DNA of 22,761 bases from Mikrocytos mackini (Eukaryota; Endomyxa; Ascetosporea; Mikrocytida; Mikrocytiidae): NCBI GenBank assembly GCA_030180075.1, contig JASNJN010000377.1, positions 1-22,761 on the forward strand. The letters run 5' to 3'. Positions 8,011 to 19,228 of the stretch are shown piece by piece. The notes below the pieces were generated by a model, which saw only the letters and a program-made list of their open reading frames with translations, searched no databases and was not told where the DNA came from. The translations under genes and the position numbers were made by a program. Positions within the stretch are counted from its first letter, which is position 1; the number at the start of each line of letters is the position of its first letter.

Positions 8011-8180
8011 CGCATGGATGATGAAATGTAAAGCAACTTCGCAGATTTTGGGTATGCCGTGTTTATTGATTCCACTTTCGGAACTAACGATCATTTTTGG
8101 TCATTTTCGCGTTAGTTGGAGTGACAATCAAGGTAATATTGTCATCTTCTGTCCAAAAATGAAGCCTTTGTTTGTATAAC
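8011..8180 (+). pseudogene. Possible MULE transposase remnant
   Basis: In one plus-strand frame 8032-8097 reads SNFADFGYAVFIDSTFGTNDHF, which resembles the first catalytic strand of MULE transposases (hydrophobic strand, then D-x-T-[FY]-x-T-N). Soon after, in another frame, come VSWSDNQGNIVIFCPKMKPLF (8106-8167), like the next MULE strand. Stops interrupt the first frame on both sides and a frame change is needed between the two segments, so it is a decayed fragment. It begins directly right of the tandem MITE pair. Short length makes this tentative. Confidence 0.3.
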
Positions 8181-8197
8181 TGGCTGGAATCTTGTTT

Positions 8198-8254
8198 CCC
8201 ACACTTTCTTCCGATTCCCACACTTTCTTCCGATTCCCACACTATCTTCCATAC
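8198..8254. repeat. 19-base tandem repeat, three units
   Basis: The unit CCCACACTTTCTTCCGATT is repeated at 8198, 8217 and 8236; the first two are identical and the third is altered. No role apparent. Confidence 0.85.
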
Positions 8255-8315
8255 CCCACGATCGTCCATTTTAGCATGATTGCTGGTGGTTTTATGGTGT
8301 TTCACACATCCTAAC

Positions 8316-8831
8316 CATAGATGGGCATTTACCAGTCAATATTGACTAATTAGTCAATGTAATCCACTTTTTAACAAATTTTTTAGTCTTTTTAATCATT
8401 TGCCAAAAACCGAAATTGATAATGGGGTCCAAAAAATTCCTAAAAAATGACCCCCTGTTTCTAGTCTTTCTAGTCTTTTTAGGAGTTTTTTTACCCTAAA
8501 ATTAGTCAATCCTTTTTTTTCGCAAAAGTTTTCAAAACTTAATTTATGTAAAACGTTTAGGAAATAGGTACTAATGCACTAACCAGATCTTGTTAAAGGT
8601 GTTGTTAAACAAAAATGGTGTTTTTACTCTTTGAAGTTATCACTTCTAAAAACACGATTTTTCATTCAAAGATCAATGGACTGGCAAAAATAGTTTTTCG
8701 CAAATTTTATTTTTTGACGAAATCGCCGATTTGCCAAAAAATGAAAATTAGTAGATCCTCCATTTTGCCAAAAAACTTTTTAACCTCGAAAACTATTTAG
8801 CGAATGACTGGCTAAAAAATGCCCATCTATG
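8316..8831. mobile_element. hAT-type MITE, CATAGATGGGCA family
   Basis: A 516-base element with inverted ends CATAGATGGGCATTT and AAATGCCCATCTATG, flanked by perfect 8-base repeats ATCCTAAC (8308-8315 and 8832-8839). Further in, AGTCA on the left and TGACTGGCTAA on the right are also partly inverted. No convincing coding sequence inside. The 8-base duplication supports hAT. Confidence 0.85.
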
Positions 8832-8839
8832 ATCCTAAC

Positions 8840-9312
8840 CGATGTATGACGATATTTCTCAGAGATCGAGACTATTTAGACTGGTTAATACGAAACTCCA
8901 CGCTATATTTTTGAATATTACAAGCCATTTCCCCTGTTTAAAAATTTTAAAATTTCAGGAAATTAAAGCATATTATTGTGTAAAATCGACTTCCCAGCTT
9001 TTATAGCCTGATATATTTGTAATAATTTTCAAAAATTATCTTTAAAATTTAATATAATTTATTCCCACGTGCCATATTTAGTGATAAAAATCAACTTAAA
9101 AGTCACTGTAATGTGAGTACGTAGTCGGTTATTCAACCGTGTAAATATGCTTATATTTATTCAGTAAACAGATAATATGCAATAATTGGCCGATATTCAA
9201 TGTATTTTGTTGTTAGTAAGACTCGGAAAAACCCAAAAAACCATTTTTAAATTTTGCAAAAACCTATACTAGAGTACTCACTGAAAATGTTAAATATGCA
9301 CAATATGGGGCT
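8840..9312. other. AT-rich stretch with no recognised feature
   Basis: I see no gene, RNA or clear repeat here. Confidence 0.4.
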
Positions 9313-9693
9313 TAGGGTTTAAAATGGTCGGGTAGCGACAAATTTAAAATGTATTTTTATATAGGTTTATTATCATTAAAAAATTTGAAATTTTTATGAC
9401 AACCTCAATTTTTTCCAGATATNGATTTGCGCACTTTTATTTTATGAAATACCTTCACATACGGCTTAATAATCAATTACCCGTTACCCGGGTAATTGAA
9501 AATGGGTTTTCTGGAAAATTTCTAAAACGTCAAAATATTATAAGATTTTTTATTAATTTGTACGAAAATTAATATAAAATATACAGTATTGTTAAATACG
9601 CACGTATAATCATTTTCACAAACGTTAATGAGTTGTTGTTGTGTATATTGGTTGATTAATACCATTACCCGTGACCCGTCATTTTAAACCCTA
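9313..9693. mobile_element. TAGGGTTTAAAATG MITE, copy 1
   Basis: A 381-base element with inverted ends TAGGGTTTAAAATGG and CATTTTAAACCCTA. Interior landmarks: CAATTACCCGTTACCCGGG near 9474-9492, GGGTTTTC near 9509, and TATATTGGTTGAT near 9646. The same landmarks occur in inverted order in the second copy at 9789-10177. No target duplication is visible for this copy. Non-coding. Confidence 0.65.
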
Positions 9694-9788
9694 GACAAGA
9701 CAGATCACCTGATTCCTTTTATGGTTTTAAAGACTTCCGATTAAGGAACAGATGGTATTAAATTATAGGCCATTTTTAAAGATCGAAG

Positions 9789-10177
9789 TAGGACTTAAAA
9801 TAGCAATGCACGGGCGATGACATTCATCAACCAATATAGAAACTATCGACCCATGAAGTTCCACGAAAATGATTGTACGCGTGTATTCTCTCCAACTTTA
9901 TACTTAAGCTTAATTTCTCAGAAAATTTATAGACATTTTCATCATATTTTGACATTTAAATTTTTTTATGAAAACCCATTTTCAATTACCCGTTTCCAGG
10001 TTAATTGATTATTAAGTAGAAGATAAGACTAATGTATTACATTTAATGAAGGTATGCAAATTGATATCTAGAAAAATTCGAGGGTATCATATAAATTTAG
10101 CGAATTTTTATGATAATATATACACCTTTACAAAATCCCGTTTAAAAATTTGCCGCTACCCACCATTTTAAACCCTA
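9789..10177. mobile_element. TAGGGTTTAAAATG MITE, copy 2, inverted relative to copy 1
   Basis: A 389-base element, inverted relative to copy 1 and imperfectly matching it along its whole length (ATCAACCAATATA near 9826, GAAAACCCATTTTCAATTAC near 9970). The right end is CCATTTTAAACCCTA; the left end, TAGGACTTAAAAT, is more decayed. Flanks GATCGAAG (9781-9788) and CACCGAAG (10178-10185) agree at six of eight bases, compatible with a worn hAT-type 8-base duplication. Confidence 0.6.
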
Positions 10178-10326
10178 CACCGAAGATATATGGAACCCTG
10201 GTTGAGCTAGTTGTTACAATATCGAGCTCTTCATTTACATCATGAGTTTGAGGTGAACTTTATAACGATACCAAGGAAAAATTGTAAAATATTTAAAAAA
10301 ATTCCATTGGTATGTATACAGTAAAC

Positions 10327-10400
10327 CAGAGATGAGAATTTTGCCCAAATTCTGTTCCGAATCCGACCCGACCCGAATCGGGTCGGGCGGGTCGGGTAAT
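10327..10400. mobile_element. Left end of a hAT-type MITE, CAGAGATGAG family
   Basis: CAGAGATGAGAATT at 10327 matches the end of the MITE at 7249, and is followed, as in the other copies, by a GC-rich near-palindrome (CCCGACCCGAATCGGGTCGGG, around 10363-10383). I find no matching right end or repeat of the left flank CAGTAAAC downstream, so this copy is truncated or its right end has decayed. The end given here covers only the recognisable part. Confidence 0.65.
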
Positions 10401-11875
10401 TTCAATGAAAAATTTTACATGAGATAAAGTCTGCAGGATAAGCAATATATGAATGAAATTGAATAAAAAATTATTAAAGTATTAACTGATTTCAACACAA
10501 AGTTAGACATTAAATATTACATAATAAAATAATGTTTTAATTTTGAAAACATTTAATGATTAAGAAAATTGTGTTTTTATTTAATTTATTAAAAAAATTT
10601 CTAGATATAATTAATATTAAAATAATTCTGAAAATGTATAGATGCTTAATAATTCCGCCAATAAAATTGTAGCCTGTCTCTCACATTTATGATTTAATAA
10701 ACGATTTTTTATAAATATAATTATTAATGAACTTCGATCCGAATAAAAACAAACCCATAATTAACAACTTACAATAATTATGTTATATAATTATTTGCCA
10801 ATTGTAAAATATAAATTCTTATTCTCAACAATCAAAAAGTCGTCTCTGGCTAAAATTCTTATTTTCAAATCTAACTGTCGTTTATTTGAACTTGCGCTTT
10901 CGTAGATAGTGTATTCGATTTAAATAGTGTTCTATTCGAATAGTAATTTATATTCAATTAACTATAGAGGAGATCACATGAGTTATGCCGTAATGTTTAT
11001 TATCATCGTATTTAGTCTGGATTCCATTTAATACTCATCGAAGTAACTGTCTGATCGCACATTTATGGGTCTCATTTTGATTTAGCTGAATACGAATGTA
11101 GTTGGCTGATTTTCTGTTTATAACTGAGTCACGAGTTTGTTTGGAGGTAATAATCCTCTGGTCAATTTATATTCCTCCTTATTGTCTTATATCTCCAATC
11201 GCATATGTGTTTGAGTTGTCATTGTGAATTAAGCTCAGAAAGTTGTGTAAGTAGATTTTGCAAATTTTAAAACAATTCCTAACTTCTGAAGGTGATATTT
11301 AAGTATCTAAAGATTTTCATTTGAAACTTTTGAGAAAACTTCAAATTATGTAAGTAAAATAATGGACAGGAATAATTGGCTCATCTAAACTTTAAAATAG
11401 TATATAATAGGAATACCACGCCCTTGAAGAAAACCTGAGCCCAGCCCATTCAATTTGAGCGGTTATAAATCGCAAATTCTCTTACTCTCCACGACATAAG
11501 AGGCATAGATGAAAGCACATTATTTACATTCGACTTAGCGACCCTTAACACAACAGACATGTCATCATAAAAAAACAACCATACAACAGAGGAATAACAC
11601 CAAATCAATCATTATGAATGTATACATAAGCTTCACCAACCCCTATTTCCTACTTATCGTCATCAAACCGAAGCCAGAGCAGGCGAATTTCTTTGTGATC
11701 ATTCCTCGAACTCGTTCGTGGATTGGTTGATGACAGTTTAAGAATCCTTCCCTATTTCACTTTCACAAAGGATTCTATTTCGTTCTTTCATTAAAAAACA
11801 GGAAAACAGGCAAACAAAGTAGATTTTACGAAAGAAACACATAAAGTAATCGAAAATATATTAGTTTACAATTAA
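10401..11875. other. AT-rich intergenic stretch with no recognised gene
   Basis: About 1.5 kb with no convincing open frame, RNA gene or repeat. It may include decayed remains of the MITE that begins at 10327. Composition becomes less AT-rich towards the LINE fragment. Confidence 0.4.
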
Positions 11876-13090
11876 GTTAGCCTATACCGAACAATATCTA
11901 TTTACATTAGGGATTGTGTAAACAAGAGGGAAGCCCTTAAAAGAAAAATATCGGACCTGACCGTATATATTAACGGACATCTCAGGCCCGGTAAAGCCTG
12001 TGACTTGGAACACAAATATAAAGTCACATCAAAGGCTTCAGCAAGAGCACTGCTCTCCAAACTCCAAGAAGCAAATGCCATGATTGGCACACAGGAGAGG
12101 AGACAGCAGTGGAAGACGAAAGTCCTCCAGCAGAACCGAGACACTGAAAGGTTCGGGAGGTTCAAGGAGGCAAAACCAGGAAATTTAAAGTACGTGGTCC
12201 CCCCTAACCCAAGTACGCATGTAGCGTTTTGGAAGGACTTGTGGAGCCAAGAGAAACAGTGCGACGAGGCGGAACTCAAGACTGCCATAGTTAATAGTGG
12301 CATATCCAATATTCCAAAAACCTCGCACAACAAGCAGATGGGCCTGCATGAAATTGCGCATGCCATTATGAACTCCAATCCCTGGAAAGCGCCAGGACCA
12401 GATGGAGTTCATATGTATTTGATTCGCAGAGTAGGCGGCACCCTTGTACCGATAATCGGAAGGGTGTTCAATGAAATGTGGGAAGGTGAAGCAAGCATAC
12501 CATCTTGGTTTACAAGTGGCAGGACCATTACATTCCACAAGAACAGTGGAGATGTATATGATCCTAAAAACTTCAGACCAATAACGATGGTATGCTCATT
12601 GTACAAAATCTTTTCCTCGATCATCGAGTCTCGGATTATCAAGGCAATGATCAAGTCCAAGAACTGGGACAAAGATCAAGTTGCTAACCAAAAATTCAAA
12701 AGAGGCTGCTTTGATGCGCACATTATAAGCGAGAACCTTGTAGTAAAATACAAAAAAGTATTCCGCAAAGCTATCCACTTAGCCTACATCGATTTCCAGA
12801 AGGCATATGACTCAGCGAGTCATCAAGGTCTGATGGAAATACTTAAGGCTATTTTCAAAAGTGGGAATGACAAAACACAGCGGCTCATCAACACCATACA
12901 AGCACTTATGTCTAATTGGCATACGTACATGGTAAACTTGGGGCCGGACATGAAAGGATAGATATCAAACGAGGGATTTTTCAGGGAGACAAGATGTCTC
13001 CTACCCTCTTCTGTGTAGCACTCACAATCCTGAAGACAGTTAATCTCCCTGACATGAAAACGGGGAGAATCCTAACTGGTCTCATAAGTA
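11876..13090 (+). pseudogene. R4/Dong-like LINE, reverse transcriptase fragment
   Basis: A truncated non-LTR retrotransposon. The frame is open from about 11876 (reading CVNKREALKRKISD and onward) to 12961. RT landmarks: NPWKAPGPDGVHMYLIRR (12376-12429), SIPSWFTSGRTITFHKNSGD (12497-12556), FRPITMVCSLYKIFSSIIES (12572-12631), a QVANQ-containing stretch, and the first catalytic block AYIDFQKAYDSASHQ. Near 12945 the frame changes, and IDIKRGIFQGDKMSPTLFC continues in a second frame. The second catalytic block (a YxDD/FADD motif) is absent because the element stops at about 13090. The GFQ/IFQGD and NYRP-like blocks suit the R2/R4/Dong group whose endonuclease is of restriction type. The DNA is GC-richer than its surroundings. 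At least one frameshift plus truncation make it inactive. Confidence 0.85.
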
Positions 13091-13260
13091 GGGTGCGGAT
13101 AATATATGAAGTCATATATTGACATATATTATCATATACCAACATACAAAAAGTCATATGTAATTTTTTTAAAAAAAGTCTTAATTTTTGGTATAAAAAC
13201 ATATAGCCCTGATCCAATTGTATTTATAACAGATATGTGCTATATTAAATAAGAACATGT
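13091..13260. other. AT-rich junction between LINE and hAT remnants
   Basis: Directly after the LINE ends comes TAGGGTGCGGATAATATATG. ATAATATATG and CATATATTAT form a 10-base inverted repeat (13098-13131). This could be the left end of the hAT element inserted into the LINE, but I find no matching right end or target duplication. Confidence 0.35.
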
Positions 13261-14776
13261 ATTGTTACAATAGATTTCTATTTCCAAATTTTAAAAAAGC
13301 CTAAAAAATTTAACACCCGAGAAGAGATACTTAACCGTATTGATGACCCGTTTGGCGAGATATGGGATTTTAATTACTTCAGACAAGTAATCAAATGCAA
13401 ACATGGCTTCTCGGAATTTGGAGTAGGTAGAAATGATAGTAATTCGACGATAAAATTCCGAGCACAACAACATATCAAAACTTCTTCACATTTAATGAAC
13501 CTAAAAATACCCAAATTACATCCATATACTAACCACAAGTTAGTAAAAGATACCATGACAAAAACAAACTTCAAACAAGATCTTTCTTCTGTCTTTTTCA
13601 CGACCAATCTTCCATTCAGACTTCTTAATAACGATAACTTCCAAGAATTCGTACGGAAATATACGGGATTTAGTTGCCCCGATGAGTCTACAGTTAGGAA
13701 ATTATATCTTGAACGTGTATATCAGGAACAATTGTCAAAGTTAAAAAAACATGCCCATGAAAAAGACTTATATATCCTTTGTGATGAATCACAAGACATG
13801 AATAATCGATTCTTATTGGCCATAATGATTGGATTTCTCGACCAACCATGTGTTACTAAGCCTTTTCCTCTATCTTTAAAAGAACTACCAGAAGTGAATA
13901 GCTCAACAGTAAATCAAACAATAACTCAAAGTTTGTCTAAATTCTTCAATAATAAAGTACCATATTCATGTTTCAAAGGGATAGTAACAGATGGAGCAGC
14001 TTATATGCGTAAAACATGCAATTATTTAAAAGACCTTTTCCCAAAATTACTCCACATTACATGTATAGCTCACGCACTTCATAGACTATGTGAGAAAATC
14101 AGAGAAGAAAACGAAGAAATTAACGAATTCGTTTCCAACTTTAAAAGAATTCTCATAAAAACAACAGAAGGAAATCGTTGTTTAAATTTCTACATGCCTT
14201 CCTCTTCCAAATTTTCCTGTATTGACTAGATGGGGAACTTGGATAGAATGTGTCTCTTACATTTCAAAGAACTTTGCAAAAATTCTTCATTTCATTGACA
14301 GTATTAAAACTGAATCTTCAAACTCATCAGCGGTCAAGAATATTCTTGTATTGATTTCTAATCGTAAATTGGAAAAGAAATTTGAATTCATTCATACCAG
14401 GTTTTCTTTTCTAACAAATTCAATTTCTAAATTAGAGGCTCGTCTTTCTTTAGGAGAAGTGATTTCTATAGTTAACGAAGTTGAAAGTCAAATAAATGAA
14501 ACGCACTATATGGAAAAGCTTTCACAACTTATAGCTAAGAACAAAGACTTTGTTTATCTACGGAATCTGTATGAAAAGTGCAAAAAAAACAGCGAAGAAA
14601 TGGTTGAGTTTCAGGATAGCTTTTCTCTTTTCACATCTCTCCCTTTAACGAGTGTTGATGTTGAACGTGTATTCAGCGTTATGAAAAGCACGCAACAGCT
14701 TAGGTCTAATTTAACTGTCGAATCATTGGAGAAGTTGCTGTTTCTGAGGTGGAATTCGAGAATGGGTCTTAAGTAA
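13261..14776 (+). pseudogene. hAT-family transposase, broken by a frameshift
   Basis: The frame is open from about 13250 although its first ATG is at 13495. The N-terminal part, with WDFNYF, a Cys and an H-x5-H pair (HIKTSSH), is like a degenerate BED zinc finger. Then come hAT catalytic blocks: LYILCDESQDMNNRF (first Asp), IVTDGAAYM (second Asp) and HITCIAHALHRLC. The first frame ends at 14229. In the next frame PNFPVLTRWGTWIECVSY (from about 14208) picks up the protein exactly where hAT proteins have a LTRWGTW motif, so a single small indel near 14195-14210 separates the two halves. The C-terminal dimerisation block is complete: FTSLPLTSVDVERVFSVMK, with the catalytic Glu, then LRSNLTVESLEKLLFLRWN. 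Apart from the frameshift and unclear start it is well preserved, so decay is recent. It could have mobilised the hAT-type MITEs nearby, but its own ends are not identified. Confidence 0.88.
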
Positions 14777-16136
14777 ATAACCTGTTGTTCACGTTCTAAA
14801 TCTGGTCTTAGTAAGTTTGTATGTAGTTGTTAGTTTATCTCTTCAGTTTATCTCAGTTTTTTTAACATTTGTACAAACCCAAACTCTTGAAAATTAACTT
14901 TCAGAACGCTCCACAGTCCTTATACCCACAAGGATCTTTTTTAAACTTTAAAAACTTTAAACTTTGACATCAATTTTGAATCAAGTAAGATAACCATTCT
15001 TATTCAGTTTTGATACAAACCATGGAAATAGCTTGGTTTACAGGCTGCTTTGCCACCATGAGTAGTTATAGTTCACATATAAACAAAATTACAAAACTAG
15101 AAAGTTTAAAGAACACTGTCGACTTAAGGGAGCTAAAATTGCCCCCTACACACATGTTAGATACAAACAAACCATGGAAGAAAACTGAGCCCGACTAACA
15201 TAAACATGTTTCTCAAAGAACACAACCACATCATTCTAAGTTACTTATACTTCCTTTATTTCGTTATTTGCTTATTCTATTGGGTTTCCTCATCCAAAAG
15301 TACACAAAATTGTAAACTTGAACGTGAGTAGAGTGGTATTCTTCATAATGCCTCCTAAAATCTTGTCTAACTCTACCGTTCTGCGTTTGTATAGGATCAC
15401 AGCCGCGATAAAGACAACTATATAAATTATGTTCACAGCTTCAGTAATACGAGACAGTCACATATGTTTGGACTAGGGTAGCGAATTCTTCGCTGTTTTA
15501 CTTATTACGACTATATGTGTCAACTTCGAAGTTCTAAACAAGACGACTAAAATTTGAAAGTCTTCAAATTGCTCAATGAATCACACACTTCCAGAGCATT
15601 TTATAAAAGCAGTTCAACGTTATAAACTTGATTGACCATATCACTCTTTACTATTAGCTAAGTAACAGGATCTTCGTGCAAATTCTCATATTTGTCGTCC
15701 AAAGTCTCTCACTCGGCAACCTCCAACAACTCCGACCCCCACCCCACATGCTTTAGTGGATTGGGTCTTTATCGCTATGAATTTGTTTAGAAAGAAGATA
15801 AAAAAAACTGTTTTAATGTAGAACAAAATAAGGGTTGATAAGAGAAGGTAAACAGATAAGGATATTTAAAAGAGATTAAAGATCGAAACAATACAGAATG
15901 AATATTGTTTTTTATTTCTGAGCATTGTTGACTTCCTACATCATTGCTAACTTCATGGATAAAAAAACTCGACGTTATATACATGTTAGAGTTAGAAAGG
16001 TGTTTCTCTTTTGTTATAAAGTTATAACATGATACATAGGATGTTTACTACTTGTAAGATATTAACCAGGATGTTTTCGTTGTGACCAGAAAGCTAAAGT
16101 TGTTATGGTTAAACCGGTGTATACAGGATTGAAATT
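14777..16136. other. Stretch with no recognised gene
   Basis: About 1.36 kb. The longest frames are short and show no domain. A string GATACAAAC(AAA)CCATGGA appears twice (near 15012 and 15160). It may include the unrecognised right end of the hAT element. Nothing else seen. Confidence 0.4.
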
Positions 16137-16356
16137 CATTTTCCCCGTTTTTCTAGCATTCTCCCCGCTTTTCTTGCATTCTCCCCGAATTTTTTTCATT
16201 TTCCCCGATCCCCATCATTTCCCCGCTTTTTTTAGAAATCGATTTAAAACTTCTTAGACGAATATATAACGATAATATCACATTTTAAGGATTTTCGGTT
16301 TCAAAAATTTTTTCGTAATTTTTTTTCATTTTCCCTTCGGTTATTCATTTTCCCCG
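16137..16356. repeat. Left phased CATTYTCCCCG array of foldback element 1
   Basis: Units start at 16137, 16157, 16177, 16197 and 16216 (spacing 20, 20, 20, 19). After about 110 bases of other sequence, two more units start at 16327 and 16346 (spacing 19). Confidence 0.85.
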
Positions 16357-17785
16357 TTTTTTTTGAAATGGAAGTCTTAAAAATGATCAAAAAAATGCAG
16401 TTCAACAATTTAAAATTTAATGGGTCGGTTTAAAAATTTCTGTAAATTATTATCAGTAAAAAATTTTGAACTTGAATTTCAAAATTTCCACTGCTTTGTA
16501 AATTCGGTAAAAACTTGNTTTTCTATAAAGGTATAAAATTTTCAAATATAAATTACCTAATAAAAAAATNCTGAAAATCAAATTTTTTTGGTGATGAAAA
16601 CAGCGTTTTNATGGTCTAATTAAAATTTTTGAAAAAAAATTTTTTTGGATTTTCCAAGGGGGTNCATNAGGTAGTTTTCAAAAAAAGTCGTACCATAAAA
16701 ACTCGAATTTTTTCATGAGTTTTTTTTTGAAATTTATCTACCTAACGTGTTTTCGAGAGATCTACAAAAATATACCTATAAAAATTTTCATGGATTTTCC
16801 AGTCGAGTTAATATCAAAAAATTAAAAATTTGGGTTAAAATTCACCTTTTTTGTGTCGTCCATATATCAAGTATTTTTTTTGAATTTTTATCTCAAAATT
16901 GTTTTATCGTTAAGATTTCGCGCCATTAAAAGCTGTAAAAAAATTTCAGAAAAAATTTTGTATAAAAATCATATATTTTTGTGCACGACTTTTTGGACCA
17001 AAACCAAAATTTTTGGTTTAAAAAATTCGAAAATTTTTTTGATGGAAATCTATATAAAAACACTATAAATACCAAATTAACATGCCACTTGGGTAATAAA
17101 ATGATTTTTGGTAAATTTTTTAAACCAAAAATTTTGGTTTTGGTCCAAAAAGTCGTGCACAAAAATATATGATTTTTATACAAAATTTTTTCTGAAATTT
17201 TTTTACAGCTTTTAATGGCGCGAAATCTTAACGATAAAACAATTTTGAGATAAAAATTCAAAAAAAATACTTGATATATGGACGACACAAAAAAGGTGAA
17301 TTTTAACCCAAATTTTTAATTTTTTGATATTAACTCGACTGGAAAATCCATGAAAATTTTTATAGGTATATTTTTGTAGATCTCTCGAAAACACGTTAGG
17401 TAGATAAATTTCAAAAAAAAACTCATGAAAAAATTCGAGTTTTTATGGTACGACTTTTTTTGAAAACTACCTGATGTACCCCCTTGGAAAATCCAAAAAA
17501 ATTTTTTTTCAAAAATTTTAATTAGACCATTAAAACGCTGTTTTCATCACCAAAAAAATTTGATTTTCAGAATTTTTTTATTAGGTAATTTATATTTGAA
17601 AATTTTATACCTTTGTAGAAAATCAAGTTTTTACCGAATTTACAAAGCAGTGGAAATTTTGAAATTCAAGTTCAAAATTTTTTACTGATAATAATTTACA
17701 GAAATTTTTAAACCGACCCATTAAATTTTAAATTGTTGAACTGCATTTTTTTGATCATTTTTAAGACTTCCATTTATAAAAAAAA

Positions 17786-17874
17786 CGGGGAAAATGGTAG
17801 GAATCGGGGAAAATGAAAAACTGCGGGGAAAATGAAAAAAATTCGGGGAGAATGCAAGAAAAACGGGGGAAATG
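17786..17874. repeat. Right phased CGGGGARAATG array of foldback element 1
   Basis: Inverted units end at 17874, 17854, 17834, 17815 and 17796, giving spacings 20, 20, 19, 19 from outside inward. Confidence 0.85.
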
Positions 17875-19125
17875 AAGTGGAGCCCGCTTTATCGGGTTCA
17901 ATTGTCNTCTTGTCACTACANCGCAACCACTCGTAGATATTCAGTGACCCTTTGAGTCCTACCGCCTGTATTTTACTGAGGAGGACTGCAAGGGTACGAC
18001 CCATGTGGGTCATCCCGCCCGGCAGGGCGGGACGATAGCAGGTGAGTCGCATGAACCAGAGTAAGCTGTCGACAGCTTGCTGCGACAACAAACCTAGCTG
18101 GCCCATGACAAACGTCCTAATGGTGACTATGAACCCTCCGTATTGTTTACCGAGGGTTTCAACCAGAGTTGTCAACTTCCGCCCGACCGACACTTTTCCG
18201 ACCCGATCGGGTCGGAACTAGCCGGAAGAACATTGAAAAATCCCGATTTTCTGACCCAAAAAGGTATGTCTTCTTTATTTTGATATAATAATATAGTGTA
18301 ATTAAATCCATAATTTAACACAAACCCCAAACGAAGTGATTTAGTTTCATTATAAGATTTATATGTTGAATTCAAAATGACATAAAAATAAAAAATATTT
18401 TTAAATAATTTTGTGGCACTTATCAACTTAAAATAAAACATAGATACATTTATTTTATATTATAGGTCTTGAATGCACTTTATATGGAGCAAATTCATTC
18501 GATGATACTAATACGATTTTGATATATCATATACGTGGGTATATATTCAGTATAGATTAACACAATAATCAGGATTTTGTGGTTGGAAATTATTTATAGT
18601 GTTTTATTACATGATAAAAAATTTATATTACAAACATGCTTATAAAAATGTAAAGTAAAAATTTTGTTGTGAAAATTACGATTTCAATTTACATGAGCGA
18701 TCGGAAAGGAAAACTCTTCCGACCGACCCGACGTCGAAGTCGGTCGGAATCGGAATAGAATTTGTTTATTTTTGACATCTCTGGTTTCAACGAGTTCGAG
18801 GTACTTATCCTTTTTCTGGATTTCCCTCTCTTCGATGAGGTCTTCAATAGGCACCGTCACTTCCAACAGTCCGACTGTCGTTCTACTGTGGTCGACCGCA
18901 ATTATGTCCGGAAGCAAAGAGTGGGGGATTTTCCGTCGCCTTCAACCCAGACCCTTTGGTCGAGGATTAACTGGAAATCGCCCAGTCTTCTTTCCACACG
19001 TCTGCCCATTTCGCTGGGTTTGATCTTGTGACCCAACCTTTTCCTACAGATGACTTCGTTGGCGATTTGTATCACCACGGCGTCATGTCTACTCTTCAGC
19101 AATCCGAATGGGATTTTTGGGGTTC
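17875..19125 (-). pseudogene. LINE 3' end with restriction-like endonuclease domain, split by a MITE
   Basis: Read on the minus strand from 19125, the sequence gives IPFGLLKSRHDAVVIQIANE, then RLGHKIKPSEMGRRVERRLGDFQ to about 18905. The frame then changes, and LLPDIIAVDHSRTTVGLLEVTVPIED and REIQKKDKYLELVET follow to 18792. After the inserted MITE (18164-18783 plus one duplicated target) the frame resumes at 18163 with LGKQYGGFIVTIRTFVMGQL and ends near ...GSLNIYEWL at 17910. The PD-x12-14-EVTVP and K-x2-KY pattern is that of the R2/R4-type endonuclease at the C-terminus of such LINEs. At least one frameshift and the MITE make it inactive. A hairpin TCCCGCCC/GGGCGGGA with a four-base loop lies at 18013-18032. 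It runs opposite to the RT fragment at 11.9 kb, so the two are separate insertions, perhaps of one family. Confidence 0.8.
18164..18783. mobile_element. hAT-type MITE inside the LINE, CAGAG family copy 3
   Basis: A 620-base element with inverted ends CAGAGTTGTCAA and TTGACATCTCTG (one difference) and a perfect 8-base duplication GTTTCAAC (18156-18163 and 18784-18791). GC-rich palindromes lie near both ends: CCGACCCGATCGGGTCGG on the left, and a longer imperfect one (CCGACCGACCCGACGTCG onward) on the right. The interior is AT-rich and non-coding. Removing it conceptually rejoins LINE coding sequence (...LELVET and LGKQYGG...), which confirms its boundaries. Confidence 0.9.
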
Positions 19126-19228
19126 ATGTTCACTTTCCCCTAAAAATGTTCACTTTCCCCTAAATTTGTTCACTCTCCCCACTTTTGTTCACTTTCCCCA
19201 CTTTTGTTCATGTTCCCCTAAATTTCGG
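19126..19228. repeat. Left phased array of foldback element 2
   Basis: CACTYTCCCC-like units start at 19131, 19151, 19171, 19190 and 19209 (the last reads CATGTTCCCC): spacings 20, 20, 19, 19. Confidence 0.85.

Larger units (their letters stand above)
16137..17874. mobile_element. Foldback element 1, long inverted arms with phased end arrays
   Basis: A 1,738-base palindromic element. The arms pair from about 16346-17035 with 17105-17796, around a spacer of roughly 70 bases; landmarks GTGCACGACTTTTTGGACC at 16981 and its reverse complement ending at 17160 set the centre near 17070. Over 16747-16929 and 17212-17394 the two arms give identical 60-residue translations on opposite strands. Outside the arms are arrays of CATTYTCCCCG. 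Five Ns lie in the left arm, none in the right. No coding frame with a domain is found. The left side carries about 130 extra bases compared with the right. No 8-10-base target duplication is seen. Related to the element at 19126-20715. Confidence 0.85.

Noticed and set aside
10327-10853. Right end of the truncated MITE at GTCGTCTCTG near 10842-10851
   Set aside because: It matches the expected end at eight of ten bases, but the flank GCTAAAAT does not repeat CAGTAAAC and there is no subterminal palindrome.
13091-13211. Mini element from TAGGGTGCGG to ATAGCCCTG
   Set aside because: The ends match only at AGGG and a TATATG string, and the 8-base flanks CTCATAAG and ATCCAATT do not agree.
16747-17394. 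Several 60-120-codon frames inside the foldback element
   Set aside because: They are AT-rich, appear twice because the arms are inverted copies, and look like random translation of palindromic DNA.
16137-17874. Phased short repeats considered as a CRISPR-like array
   Set aside because: The units are about 20 bases with no unique spacers of constant size and lie at inverted ends of an element in eukaryotic DNA.
18684-19031. Plus-strand frames overlapping the LINE endonuclease region
   Set aside because: The minus strand here encodes recognisable LINE protein; the plus-strand frames are its shadow.
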